Origin: Phoronis australis
Taxonomy: Eukaryota > Phoronida > Phoronidae
Direction: 5' to 3'
NCBI GenBank assembly: GCA_002633005.1
Contig: NMRA01000010.1
Span: 1,870,352 to 1,934,351 of the forward strand
Length of the DNA: 64,000 nucleotides
Shown here: in pieces, positions 11,294 through 22,104 of the stretch
How the letters are laid out: every line of letters begins with the position of its first letter
How positions within the stretch are numbered: position 1 is the stretch's first letter
Notes under the pieces: model-generated
Databases searched by the model: none
What the model saw: only the letters and a program-made list of their open reading frames with translations
Told to the model about the DNA's origin: nothing
Made by a program: the position numbers and the translations under genes

Positions 11294-13243
11294 TCAAACT
11301 TGCTTTTCAACTTCGAATGTAACTAAAGGTGACAAAAAGAAATTAAAAACAAAACCAAAACTTTGCACCAGTCTTTTACTCAATGGAACTCGACGGTCGT
11401 CATCAAAGATCCTTTGACGTTTGGAATCGGGTCCCACATCAGTTTGTCTACAATTTGTGCACATCATTCGGTAGACACGAATTGTGGGCGATGACGTTCC
11501 CAAGCCACTTTGAAGTCTTCCAATAAACTTCAGTCGACTTCCCGGTCGAAGAAACAAGCATAATTCTTTAAAGTGATTACCAGCTTGCAGCTCAATTGTG
11601 TGATCAGAATTACCCACCCGCACTTTAATGGAAAAGCGGTAATAATTGAAGTTGTCCACGTGACATTTGCTCGAATAAAAGTTTACATATTTACAAAAGG
11701 GGTCGTCTCTTTGAAAGGTGTCGCTGGAATTCGTCTTGGTGACGAAGTCGTCGTCATCGGCGTCATTGGGGTCATCGTCGCGGTCATCGGGGTCATCATC
11801 GCGGTCATCTAAGCTGTCATCATACCCTTTTTGTTTCTTCCACTTGCGAAAAAATTTGTGATTCTCAGACGAGTTTGAACAGTGTTTGAAAGGTTCTCCG
11901 TAAACACACTTTAATTGCTCACTCATCATGGCAGGCAGTACGTCCAGCACATTCAAAACAAAGTTGTCAATAGAACTAACTTCGACATCTGCTACAGTGG
12001 CCTGCCATTTTACCACAGTCCCTTCTAGATGTTTACAACGCATTTGAAGCTGCGCCGAGTTTGCTCTCTGCAGCGCTCTTTTGCCACAAAATGTGTCATA
12101 ACTTTTCCACGAAAGTCTCAATGCGTTTCGATCTAGCATACTTTCGTCCTGAAGCACAGACAGGCTTGAAATGACAAACGCACCACCAATGGCAAATAGT
12201 AAAAGCGCTTTGTACTTCCTTTGCAAGTTTTGCATTCGTTTGTCCGACCTATACCACATCGTGAGCAAAACCGGAACCACGATCAGCGCGATAGTGGTCA
12301 CACCTTTCAAGAGCGTTGTCCAACTGAACAGCTTAACAAGCACAACAACTGCTGCACCGACTATCAATATACTTGTCACCGGAAACAATACCAAAGCGAT
12401 TGCATACCCAGCCGTTGCTCGGAGAAGGCCAAGCCATCTTGAATAGCAGAAGAACATGACGCATGCGTGCCACCACGAGAGTGCAAAAAGATGAGGAATG
12501 AGTACAACGTGAAGACCACGACCCGACTTGTGACGTGCCATTCGAAAGAATACAAAAGGAATAATGACGTAAGCTACAGCTGGAATACTCACATTGATGA
12601 CGAATCCCGGAATTAACGCAAGTGTGAACAGAGGCTTTGTAAATATAGCTACCACGTGATACAGCAAGGGAATAGAAGGAAAGTTATTAAAAATATGCGG
12701 GAGAGATATTAAGAAATTCAGCAATATCGAAACGACCATTGTAAAGTCAAAATATTCTAGACTCGAAAGAACGAACCCAAAGACGACGCATACGGACAAG
12801 ACAGCACACTCTGGACACGCAATGTAGGATGAATTGGATAAAGAAAAGGCAGTTATGGTTAATATGAACGACAAAATATACGTCCATAAAATTGGGGCGA
12901 TGATTTTCTTTGTTTTCTTGTCCTCTTCCACGTTTGCGTCAACTTCGCGATCGAAATGTTTCAGGATGTTCGCCCACTGTTTAAGAGATCGTATCTTCTG
13001 CTTCCCATACAACACCTGCAAGCTTGTGATCAGCATAGCGACGAAAGAACCATAGAAGAAAAGCAGAGGAAGAGCGAACAGTAGCCCATCAAGCGAGATC
13101 ACACTGTAGAAACAAAACGCTATCATCACTTGAATTTGGTGGTAAGGGATAAACGTGCGTAACCACCGAGTACCCCTGAAAGCTGCACCTTCGAGCAGTT
13201 GTACTCCAACGACCTCGGCGGTCTTTAGAGGATATTTCACCAT
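11294..13243 (-). CDS. WFS1: WFS1 coding exon 4 (membrane and lumenal domains)
   Basis: The acceptor TTTTTTCAG is followed by ATGGTGAAATATCC (MVKYPL). The exon has 649 codons plus a stop. Several hydrophobic helices follow, for example ALPLLFFYGSFVAMLITSL, APILWTYILSFILTITAF and LVLFPVTSILIVGAAVVVLV. The lumenal part contains cysteines in FCGK, RCKHLEG, KCVYGE, SSKCHV and CTNC. An Asp-rich run of about 27 residues lies near 11725-11820. Confidence 0.96.
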   Translation of the reverse strand: MVKYPLKTAEVVGVQLLEGAAFRGTRWLRTFIPYHQIQVMIAFCFYSVISLDGLLFALPLLFFYGSFVAMLITSLQVLYGKQKIRSLKQWANILKHFDREVDANVEEDKKTKKIIAPILWTYILSFILTITAFSLSNSSYIACPECAVLSVCVVFGFVLSSLEYFDFTMVVSILLNFLISLPHIFNNFPSIPLLYHVVAIFTKPLFTLALIPGFVINVSIPAVAYVIIPFVFFRMARHKSGRGLHVVLIPHLFALSWWHACVMFFCYSRWLGLLRATAGYAIALVLFPVTSILIVGAAVVVLVKLFSWTTLLKGVTTIALIVVPVLLTMWYRSDKRMQNLQRKYKALLLFAIGGAFVISSLSVLQDESMLDRNALRLSWKSYDTFCGKRALQRANSAQLQMRCKHLEGTVVKWQATVADVEVSSIDNFVLNVLDVLPAMMSEQLKCVYGEPFKHCSNSSENHKFFRKWKKQKGYDDSLDDRDDDPDDRDDDPNDADDDDFVTKTNSSDTFQRDDPFCKYVNFYSSKCHVDNFNYYRFSIKVRVGNSDHTIELQAGNHFKELCLFLRPGSRLKFIGRLQSGLGTSSPTIRVYRMMCTNCRQTDVGPDSKRQRIFDDDRRVPLSKRLVQSFGFVFNFFLSPLVTFEVEKQV

Positions 13244-16200
13244 CTGAAAAAAGGACAACAACAACATCACTTGGTTTCTTTCGGTTCTCTACTGGTCTCA
13301 ACCTTTTTATCTGTTGAAGCGTTTCATTATGTTCTGAACTATGCACTAAGCGTCTGTTATGACAACATGAATGGCTCAAAAGTTGTACTTGTATTCCGAA
13401 ATGATAGCACACAGGAGTCCTATACAAGGAAACAATGTAACATAGCAACTCCGCAGACAAAATTATGCAATTAATCCTGAATCGCCGAAAATCATAGTTC
13501 TCAACTGTGTTCGTAATCAGAGCCTACACATTTCTATTTTACCTTTTCTTGAATTGAAGTTTTTTCGTACTGTTCTGTGTCAACGTACAACGGCGAACTT
13601 GTTTGCATGTGTTTTTTTATAACGCTGACGAATTCCTCTTCCGTTTTTACGTTTTCCTTTTCAATCTTCTTAGCTGAAACAAAAGTGTCGAATGTTTTGT
13701 TAAAATATCTGTAGTTTAATTAGTTTTTTGGAAAAACAATTTGATTTTTGGTCTTGCAAGAAGATGGTCTGGGTTATGTATTGATTGCACCAACTCTTGA
13801 AAAGTCTGCAACAGCATAAATAAAGTCTGCAACAGCATAAATAGAGAATCCTACAGGCCTACACTCGTCTCAGGTTGATGACATGGGGAAAACCTCTTGG
13901 AAATTTCGTCAAAATCCCTCGGCTTCTCACATGAACCGTGAAAATGATCTTTTTGCCTAAAAACTCGAGGTGTATAAAACTTTCAACTGCAAGACACAAA
14001 TTTTCTAAAAACACGCTTGTATAATATAAAGTAACCTCAGTTACTTTTTGTTAATAGTTTTACTTTAACTTAATAATTGTAAATTGCATTTCGCTTTTGT
14101 AACAAACGTTCAAGTTAGAATCTAATAAATATACTGAGAATCTTTTCATTGTACGTAAACCTTTTTCTCTAATAAACGCAAAATTTCTTGAGTAATTTCG
14201 AACACATTATCGAGACAAAGCAACCACATTAATACTTATTTAGGACACGTTACTACCGGGTTACCGAACTCACTTGACCCGATTTTGACCAGCATTTCTT
14301 TTCCAGTAATTATCATATCTGATTAGTCATGAGGATTTTAAAAACTCATAACCAATTAGACACTTTGAGTAATGCAATCTCTGTCTAGGTCATGGTTTTG
14401 TGCCTCGTTATGTTACCATAGTGAACATATCTGGAGGTAAGTTTTCCCAGCAAAGTCTGGGCAGGACTTGAACCCGAGACCTATATTAGCCGCTATTCCA
14501 CTGTGCGACTGAGCCATACAACTGAAGATGTCCGGCCACCTGAAGCTGATCCCAACCACCTTATTGTGAATAAAACGGGATGCTCGTCTGAGGAGAAAAC
14601 TTGGCACTGACCCAACATTCCCAAAGCGTCCTCCTACACGCTCAAGGAAAAGATAGTAGTAAATGGATCGGAAATTCCCAAAGGTACGTCAAAACGCGTT
14701 AGTAACGTTTGTTGATTCAGTAGACTTTGTACAGAATTGTCAAGTTTGCTGCAAACATTCGTGAGTTCACAGTGTCGATTGGTTTCAAAGTACCAATTAT
14801 ACCTTTTACGCAGCTAAAAACGGATTTGTGGTCCACCAAACGTACCGAGCCTTTTCACCATTTGCTCCTCGCTGGCGTCAAGCTTCACGTTTGTCTTTAT
14901 AACGTCCAATAATTCGTCTTTAGTGACCGTGGGTTTTTCTGGTGTTAGCTTCACCTGTTGAAACAACTTCTTCGCCGCCTTCTTCTTAACATGCTTGTGA
15001 AATGTTTTTGTTCCAAAATATTCGTGAACCAAGGTCTCCTGTTTTGGAGAAATGCCTGTGAAAACCGTACATGACAGTTCTAGAGAAGAAAATCAACAGG
15101 TTGCGATGAGATTTATTTTTTACAGAATTTATTTATTTTGAGGAAACCAAATAGGATAGTTCATGCGAGTCTCTTTGTGGTCATTTCTGGAACCTTCTGT
15201 AATTTTATTAAATTCTTTTCACGTACACAAAACTAAGAAATTCCGCAATTGTTGAATTCACACAATTATTTTTCAAATTTCCGGAAAACGACTCGCATAA
15301 TGGGCTCTACTGGCACTATGTTTGGTGCTGGGGTTCTCTTCAAATCTTGCCATATTACAGGGATGTCTAGTAAGTTTCATTTCCTATGATCAGAAAATAT
15401 CTTGCCTCATTTCTGAAGAAATTGAAGATGCGAATGAGGATAACGCGTAACACGTGCGTCACTAACAGCAGCGAAAATCATAATTCAGGTTTCAAGAGTA
15501 AGCCTATGATATCACGTTCGACAAATTAACTGAATACGCAGACTTACTTGTACAGAGTATCGATAGGCTTATCTAAGAGGTCTGCGTCAGAAATCCCCCC
15601 TACACTGTAAATTAAAAGTACATGTACGTCCTGTCTCCGCGTGCGTCACGAAATGTTCACTAACAGCAGCGAAAATCATAATTCAGGTTTCGAGAGTAAG
15701 CCTATGATATCACGTTCGACAAATTAACTGAATACGTAGACTTACTTGCACAGAGTATCGATAGGCTTATCTACGAGGCCTGCGTCAGAAATCCCCCCTA
15801 CACTGTAAATTAAAAGTACGTCTTGACTCCGCCTTCGCGGAAGCTTTATCGAAAGGCAGACCGTGTAAAAGGGCACAGTCAAATGGGTCGTGCTTGTTTT
15901 CGCAGTGACGGTAGGGATTGGATATGTCCGCAACTTTGGGAAAGTGGTTGGTAACGGCCTTCAGGTGAATGAAGGGAGGCCGTTGGTGACAACGAGGACG
16001 TAGGGGCTGGTGACAACTGAACGACGGAAACGTAAAGCCCAGGTCCAAAACTTCACCCCTACCCCCTTTCATCAGACACTTACGAGCAAGTGCAAAACCA
16101 TACTTTTCATGAAAACCCATATCAATTTTTATGTTCGGCACCTGGACAAGACGAACATAGTTCATTGAAAAGCTCGTTTCCAGAGATGAAAAGTAGACGG

Positions 16201-17540
16201 AAAGCTGGCATGAATAGGTCATTTACTAAGACTAGAATAGTGGTACAATACAACAAAATGTTTGGGAATAGATAAAGTAAATAAAATAATATCATCTCTG
16301 CAAGTATGGGCGATAAAAAACGAGAGGGAGGAGTATAAGAGTATTTGCTAGGCTACTACAGAAAGACTGCCAGTTCGATACCCAATCTTAACTCGATCAA
16401 GCACCGTATTAGAGGGGGAGGTGCGTTTGCCCAAATGGTGAAGCAATTGCCATGTGCTAGCTCAGCCGAGTACCGTGGCGGAAAAACGTAAATAACAAAA
16501 TAATAACATGGAGCATTGACAGAAGTGGGCTGATAATGGGGTGGACTATACACTAAATAAAATAGGTATGTAATAACGGGGAAATGATCCTGAGCAAAGG
16601 TTAGATATAACTATATGGATGTACAGGTATTTTTGTCGATGTGAATTGAATCGAAAGAGGGGAGAAATCAACGGGTCTTCTTCTATTTCGAAATTTAACA
16701 AACAAGGCCCCCTGAAAAGACAGTTCCCATGTTGGATCCAAAAGTTGAAAATAAGAGTGGACAAATAGTCTGTCTCAAAACTAATTTGAAGCTGCTATGA
16801 ATCTGGGTTCCGACGTCAAAGAAACGAACTGTTAATTTAGACTATTTCCGGTCGCTATAAAACTCACTTCAACCTATTCCATACTCAAATGAGAAGTAGG
16901 TTCTGGGCATGGAAAGAAGAACTGACAATGCGTTGTTGCTCAGCGCCTTAAAGTAACCTGCAGAGTCTAGCCACAACCAATGACGAACCGACAAATCTTA
17001 CCAAGCCAATTAATTAGCACTAAAATGCAAGAACGATACTTGAGACCAATTTCATACCGGTGAGTGGTCTTAATCAACAGTTAGTTTTCGTAACGAAAGA
17101 CAGTATTTGACTTGCACAAAAACAGTATTACGTTGATAACTAAATTTGACCACACGATCGGCACGTACTATACCTCCTTGCGCCGTTGCCAGTTTATATT
17201 AGCTTGCGTATCAACACAGCCAGCTTCTCCTCAACTCACCAATCTTTTCATCCAAACACGAGCGCAGGAGCTCACTCGCTTCAACACTTCCGTTTTTTGC
17301 AGCCTCCAGCAACCATCTCACCGCTTTGCCGGCGTCGGACACTTCTTTCGTTTCGCTCTCATCTCCGTTGTCATTCTCTTCATTTTTGTAATCATCGTCC
17401 CCAGCATTGTCACGCGTTGCTTCGGCCGCTCGCTTGACTAATTTGAAGTATTGCCTTCCAAGGAATAGTTGGTGCTCAACCGACCCCTTCTCGGCGAGTT
17501 TTTCACACAGCTCCAGGAATTCTTGTCCGTCGTCGGCCAT
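11294..17540 (-). CDS. WFS1: WFS1, wolframin, complete coding region
   Basis: Gene-level entry. Coding exons on the minus strand: 17540-17240, 15055-14846, 13673-13543, 13243-11294, totalling 2592 bases and a predicted 863 aa (human is 890). Order: a Sel1-like cytosolic N-terminus (residues about 5-100), an EF-hand-like helical segment (about 101-215), some nine to ten membrane helices, and a cysteine-containing lumenal C-terminal domain. Diagnostic matches to recalled human wolframin are VKYPL before the first helix, SWKSYDTFCG, QMRCKHLEGTVVKWQ, IDNFVLNVL, CVYGEPF, CHVDNFNYYRFSI, a CTNC motif and a hydrophobic end. Wolframin is an ER-membrane protein involved in ER calcium handling and stress responses. 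As in vertebrates, the membrane and lumenal parts sit in one large last exon. The start ATG has A at -3 and G at +4. Confidence 0.97.
13543..13673 (-). CDS. WFS1: WFS1 coding exon 3
   Basis: The acceptor is TTGTTTCAG and the donor AAAAG|GTAAAA, ending in phase 0. It encodes KKIEKENVKTEEEFVSVIKK, then HMQTSSPLYVDTEQYEKTSI, the charged segment before the membrane domain. It is too short to stand out as an ORF and was placed by splice sites and frame. Confidence 0.85.
13801..13842. repeat. 21-bp tandem duplication in WFS1 intron 2
   Basis: Two copies of AAAGTCTGCAACAGCATAAAT stand head to tail in the intron between coding exons 2 and 3. Confidence 0.8.
14430..14610 (-). repeat. tRNA-derived SINE-like element
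   Basis: On the minus strand, a pol III A-box-like TGGCTCAGTCGCACAGT (14498-14515) is followed about 30 bases later by a B-box GGTTCAAGTCC (14463-14473). A non-tRNA tail reading CAGACTTTGCTGGGAAAAC comes next. The tRNA part does not fold as an intact tRNA by eye, so this is a SINE head or tRNA pseudogene. It lies in WFS1 intron 2, in the same orientation as the gene. A related fragment is at 3990-4110. Confidence 0.65.
14846..15055 (-). CDS. WFS1: WFS1 coding exon 2
   Basis: The acceptor is TTTTCACAG and the donor CTCG|GTACGT, phase 1 in and out. It encodes GISPKQETLVHEYFGTKTFH, a lysine-rich helix and TKDELLDVIKTNVKLD. This aligns with the human GITSENE...AVAELLENV region. Confidence 0.92.
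15461..15840. repeat. 198-bp tandem duplication in WFS1 intron 1
   Basis: A block beginning ACTAACAGCAGCGAAAATCA starts at 15461 and again at 15659. The copies are nearly identical for about 180 bases (for example TCGATAGGCTTATCTA, CAGAAATCCCCCCTACACTG). The high identity suggests a recent duplication. Confidence 0.85.
15841..17239. other. rest of WFS1 intron 1
   Basis: A 145-codon open frame on the minus strand (15785-16222) overlaps the tandem repeat. It has no recognisable domain, and the neighbouring WFS1 exons join in frame without it. Nothing else is seen. Confidence 0.5.
17240..17540 (-). CDS. WFS1: WFS1 coding exon 1 (Sel1-like region)
   Basis: Starts MADDGQEFLELCEKLAEKGS and ends with SCLDEKI and a G|GTGAGT donor in phase 1. 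Two Sel1-like helical hairpins (LGRQYFKLVKRA and AVRWLLEAAKNGSVEASELL) flank an acidic insert of about 30 residues rich in Asp, Glu and Asn. Confidence 0.93.
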
Positions 17541-17604
17541 ATTTAGGCTACAATTGGAAAGTGGAGCGCACAGACCCTACAGACGACGTGAGATTGTGGC
17601 GATT

Positions 17605-17646
17605 AAGTGCATTATTGGGGTTATCAAGTGCATTATTGTGGTTATC
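17605..17646. repeat. 21-bp tandem duplication upstream of WFS1
   Basis: Two imperfect copies of AAGTGCATTATTGGGGTTATC lie just upstream of the WFS1 start codon, possibly in its 5' UTR or promoter. Confidence 0.7.
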
Positions 17647-17887
17647 AAGAGTACATACACACTGGCAAAACTATTGCTCATACAAAATCAGAAAGTTATC
17701 AGGTCTATTATGCGGTAGCATTAATATTTATCGGTACTCATTGGAGTTTAGTCTCTGGTTTCAAAGTATGTATAAATTTGATAACGCGCAAGAATATGTG
17801 CATAATTTACGCAGCAGTACATGAAGTAACGGTGAAGTTTCTGTTCATAGCTGTTTTAATGATTTTTGAAACACAGTATATTTATTA

Positions 17888-18320
17888 CCGGGATTTTCCG
17901 TAGATAAGCCCGTGGACGTGTATTCGGAAAATGAAAATTGCAGTAACACCAAATGAACGCCAAGCGATTATTCGGAAAGGGGGGATGTAAACGCAAAATC
18001 GTAGCCTGGATGATATGAGAATGTCAGCGATTTTTTGCATAAAACTGTGCTTTTTAATTTTAAGTTAATAAATACATAGTTTGGCAACACTTTGTTCGTT
18101 TTCATAAATGATAAATGCTCCACAAAACTGAAATTGTGGCTAAAAGTTGACGCTGAGTGGGCTTTTAAGAGGAAAATTTCCGAATGAAATCCCCAATCTC
18201 TAGACATTTGACACCAGAAGTTGTAACACCAAATAAACAATCATGGGCGTTTATGCGGCGCAACTTTCCGAATAAACGCTCAAGGGCGTTTCATCTGGGC
18301 TTATCTACGGAAAATCCCGG
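17888..18320. mobile_element. 433-bp MITE with perfect 24-bp terminal inverted repeats
   Basis: The ends 17888-17911 and 18297-18320 (starting CCGGGATTTTCCGTAG) are perfect inverted repeats flanked on both sides by TA. That fits a Tc1/mariner-like or pogo-like non-autonomous element. Subterminal motifs (TTATTCGGAAA, TTTCCGAATAAACGC, GGGCGTTT) repeat in both orientations. It has no transposase ORF. Confidence 0.85.
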
Positions 18321-18625
18321 TAAAAACTGCACTTCGCCTGGATCAGCGGGATACAAAAACGAAAATCGAATATTGCGCCTTTTACTTTCATGAAAACTGT
18401 CTCATAATAGCATGGTCCTTGCCGTTATAGGATTCTATTTCCGTAACCGCAAAGAACATTGAAACCACCAGCGAATCAAGAAAACACTTTAGACTTTAAT
18501 GGGGTTGGCCAATACTAAAGTTGCTACTTTGAAAATAGCGCATGCGCATTGCCCATGACTTGAGTTGGTAACGGAAACAGAATCCAATCGATCACGGTAA
18601 GGGATATTTTAGGGCCAATTTTATG

Positions 18626-18873
18626 CATGCGCGCACCTGGGAGGGGGGGGGGAGCTCGTTCCCCATTTGGCGAAGTGGACAAAAAAGTCCACCTCAAAGA
18701 AACAAAAACTTCGAAAAAAGTAGAAAACGAGAAAAACGTCAACTAAAAAGGCAGAAACTATCAAAATTCGGCGAATACACAATAGCTCTGAACGTACCCC
18801 GTACTGAATCTTAGTAAAAGGTCCATATATTCAAATATTCGAGCAACCCACTTTTAGGCTGGGTGCGCGCATG
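18626..18873. mobile_element. MITE, CATGCGCGCACC-end family (best copy)
   Basis: Terminal inverted repeats CATGCGCGCACC and GGTGCGCGCATG enclose about 248 bp. Each side is flanked by a 5-bp TTATG duplication (18621-18625 and 18874-18878). It includes a long G run, CCCCATTTGGCGA and AAAAGGTCCA, shared with three other copies in this window. Confidence 0.8.
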
Positions 18874-19002
18874 TTATGAGAATGCACGAGGCTTAACTTG
18901 GTTTTTGTTCTTAGCCAGCTAAACAGGACGAAAGGAAGACTTAAACATGACGTAAAATGAACCCGGGTGAACGGAAAATTAAAAGCGTTTGTGTTGGTAA
19001 CT

Positions 19003-19862
19003 CAGGTTGTTCCATCGAAACAGGAACCCAGGTGTAAAGCAGATATCCCAAACCTTCAAAACAGATATAAATCAGCCCGAAAATCACGAATTTCGAACTT
19101 TAAAGCAGGAAACCTAGGATCGGACAGGACACCCGGGGACTGACCAAAACAACACTCCCGCACTTTCTGTCAAACATTGTTTGATGAGAAATAAACTATC
19201 GTACTTTAAATAGTTGTTGTGATATGTTGTTTAACTTTATGAGAATTTTAGACAACTCATGACGGATTGGCGTTCTACGTTACTCTGCTGGTGAAGTTAT
19301 AGTGCGATCTTTTGCGGCGGGCTTTCAGCGCTACGAAATAGCGCGTCACCTATTGGCTAGTTTCTTTTTCCCCAATTCTTCAATCAACTGTTCTTCTTCG
19401 ACGAGGTTGCGTACATGTCACAACAATTTAATCAACAACGGCACTCGAAAGTCGAAATAATTGTTTTTCATTTTTGAGAAACAAAATAATCTGACAGAGA
19501 TAACAACGTATTGAGAGTATGATTAAGTTGAAATTCACCCACAGACAAGTTGCACGTGTTTTACCTATAAAAATCAAAAAACAAAGTCAATATAAAATAA
19601 GATACGTTTTATTATTGACAATTTTTACCAAACAGATGCACAAAACAACTAGAAACTCAAAGTTTGAGGCTACTAACAACGGCCGGGTCTTTGAACATTT
19701 GAAAAATTGTCCGGTTTCGATGTCCAATCCCCGGGGTTCCTGTTTCAAAGGTCGGGTTTCCTGTTTTTCGGGCTGGTTAGCTGTTTCGAAGATGCGGGAG
19801 TCTGCTTTCGACTCCATGATATCTGTTTTACACGGGGGTTCCTGTTTCGATGGAACACCCTG
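19003..19862. mobile_element. 860-bp element with long inverted terminal repeats
   Basis: About 150 bp at the left (CAGGTTGTTCCATCGAAACA onwards) is repeated in inverted, diverged form at the right, which ends in TGTTTCGATGGAACACCCTG. The flanks TAACT and CAACT may be a worn target duplication. The interior is shared, in opposite orientation, with 24236-25466. There is no recognisable transposase. Confidence 0.7.
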
Positions 19863-21134
19863 CAACTTGAACTTTGAAAGGAAAGTACACTTTTGACCCT
19901 CATTCTCGGTATTATAAAAATTATCCGATCCAGAAATGTCGACTTTTCATTTCCTTCTAGTTTCCTATCGTGAACGAGCACCACTTCCATCCAGCGGGAA
20001 TGACAACTCGTATTATCTACTTCAATAGATAGAACTGTCTTGACTTTGAGGAACTCGAAATTCACTATGTGTCGCAAGTGAAGCAAGGGGACCTTGCCAT
20101 AAAAATGCCCGCATTCAGGCAAATCACGCGGGTCCCTTATCACACGAACGCCCTCATGCTGATAAATTACCTTCTGCTCTCTATCTATTCAAACGTTAAA
20201 AAGAAGGACTTTTATTGCTGACCACCAGCTCGTGAATATCGAGTCGCTCATTGCGTTAGTTTATTATTTGGAATTTTTTAACGAGACGGAATCCCGCCAA
20301 GTCACCTCTCCCGGACATCATACACATATCGCAGCGTGACACAATGTTGACCAAGCAGATATAGTGCCCAACATCGCAGCCTGAGGGTTGCGTTCCACAG
20401 CGCAGATTTCCTGCTTGAAAAACGAGACCACTGACTTATCCTTTCGCGAGTTATCGCCATGCTCTTCCATAGGGAAGCACGTGATTACATAGTTTTTCAC
20501 GCGAGTGTCTTGCGTAGACTGCCGATCGGTTTATAAAAGTGACAAAATTTCTATTTTTATCTGCGAAAAAAAATATTTTCTCATGTCAGCAGTCAAACGC
20601 TTTGTTGGTGAAGAAAAACCCCACTCGATAATGGTAGCATTTTAACCGTAAAGTGCTGCAGACAACGATGAAAATTGTCGATTTGTAACTTATAATCGCA
20701 AAAACTCATCAGACATTAGTGGTCAAAGTTAATAACTTTAAGAAGGACATTCAACTACAAACCCAAAATCTGAATGCGTTTCAAAATCCACAATGTCCCT
20801 TTGAAGACATTTTTTCTAATTTAGCTGAAACGAATTTTCACGCAAGTTAATTCAGTCGAAACGTAAGCCCAAATAATGCTTATTCAATCCAACTCCAAAT
20901 TGTTTAATCTTTAAAATCAAAATCACTACTCAGCAAATTTGACTTCGTTGGCATTCGATTAATCCCAATCATAATTCCAATTGATACTCCTTGCCGCTTG
21001 AGCGGGCCGTACAGCGACAGTCATTCTTGAATCTTGCCTGTGGTTCAGTGTAAAGATATACAGCTGAATGTATTCAACTTGAATTGTCAACGACTGGGTC
21101 TAACCATATGTGTCCAACTTCCTAACCACAATAT
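19863..21134. other. intergenic DNA without recognised features
   Basis: Open frames on both strands are short and overlap each other. I see no splice-linked coding signal, RNA gene or clear repeat. Confidence 0.5.
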
Positions 21135-21142
21135 CGGGTATG

Positions 21143-21288
21143 CGTTCAGTAGACGCTAGGACCTACGCTAGAACCTAGCTAAGACCTTGTCAAAGTCACG
21201 TGTTCTCATTTGAAATAAACGGCAATATCTCAAGTAATCTCGCAAAGTCTTGCTTTTTAGCGAGGTCCTAGCGTTACTGAACGGGAGG
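21143..21288. mobile_element. 146-bp MITE with 8-bp target duplication
   Basis: Inverted ends (CGTTCAGTAGACGCTAGGAC at the left; the complement of CGTTCAGTAACGCTAGGACC at the right) are flanked by identical CGGGTATG octamers at 21135-21142 and 21289-21296. An 8-bp duplication is typical of hAT elements. Confidence 0.75.
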
Positions 21289-22104
21289 CGGGTATGCTCT
21301 ACCGGGGAGTCAGTGGGCACATTACAATACCTCGAGGCTCAAGCAAACTTTTCGAAACAGGTGAAACAGTTACACAGAAAATGCATCCATATGTCGCCAC
21401 GCATGAGGTTTACCTAGAAGCAAATGTATGACCAAAATAACGTTGTAGGCCTAATTAAGCTATAAATTCACATCCGAAACACGTAAGTGTCTGGAGGTAA
21501 ACATGAATCTGTATTCCGGGTTCGCAGCGTTAACAGACATGACAGAAAGTAGAACTGAAAACTACCGTGGTTGTCATGTGTTTGCACAGGATTCTGAGAC
21601 CGGATTATCTGATAGAGAACCTTTATCACTATCTTTCTCAAATTAATCAGAGCGTATTCACACACTTCGACGAAATCTGAGTCTTAACTCGTTAACCGGG
21701 AGGGGGGGTTGCTACTACAGAAAAGGTAGGCCAGCATCCGGGACGAGCCGATGAGAAGGGGAATTTTTCAAGATCAGTTGCCCTGTACGAAAAGATGCTT
21801 TTTCTGATAAAATTTCCTACAAAAGGGTGCACTTTAGCCGGGGATTTCGGAAAATCTATTGAAAGGGGTTCATTTTGCAAATACTCAAAACAAAATCACT
21901 GGGAAGGGTTTTCAACACGAGGCCTATACTTTTGGTGCATTATTTTTGACAACAAGGCAGTTTTATTTCTTGGCCCTTTCTGACTGAATGGTTTGAAAAT
22001 TCAGCTGTCCGGCATAGAATCCCAACAAAGAGGATAGGTTTTCGGCATTCACCCCTACAAAGGGGTTGTTTCTGGAAAAAACAGACATGAAAGGGTGACT
22101 TTGA

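Noticed and set aside
14455-14525. Functional tRNA gene
   Set aside because: A and B boxes are present, but the arms do not pair as an acceptor stem and anticodon loop by eye, and a SINE tail follows.
15785-16222. 145-codon minus-strand ORF in WFS1 intron 1
   Set aside because: It overlaps the 198-bp tandem repeat, has no recognised domain, and the WFS1 exons join in frame without it.
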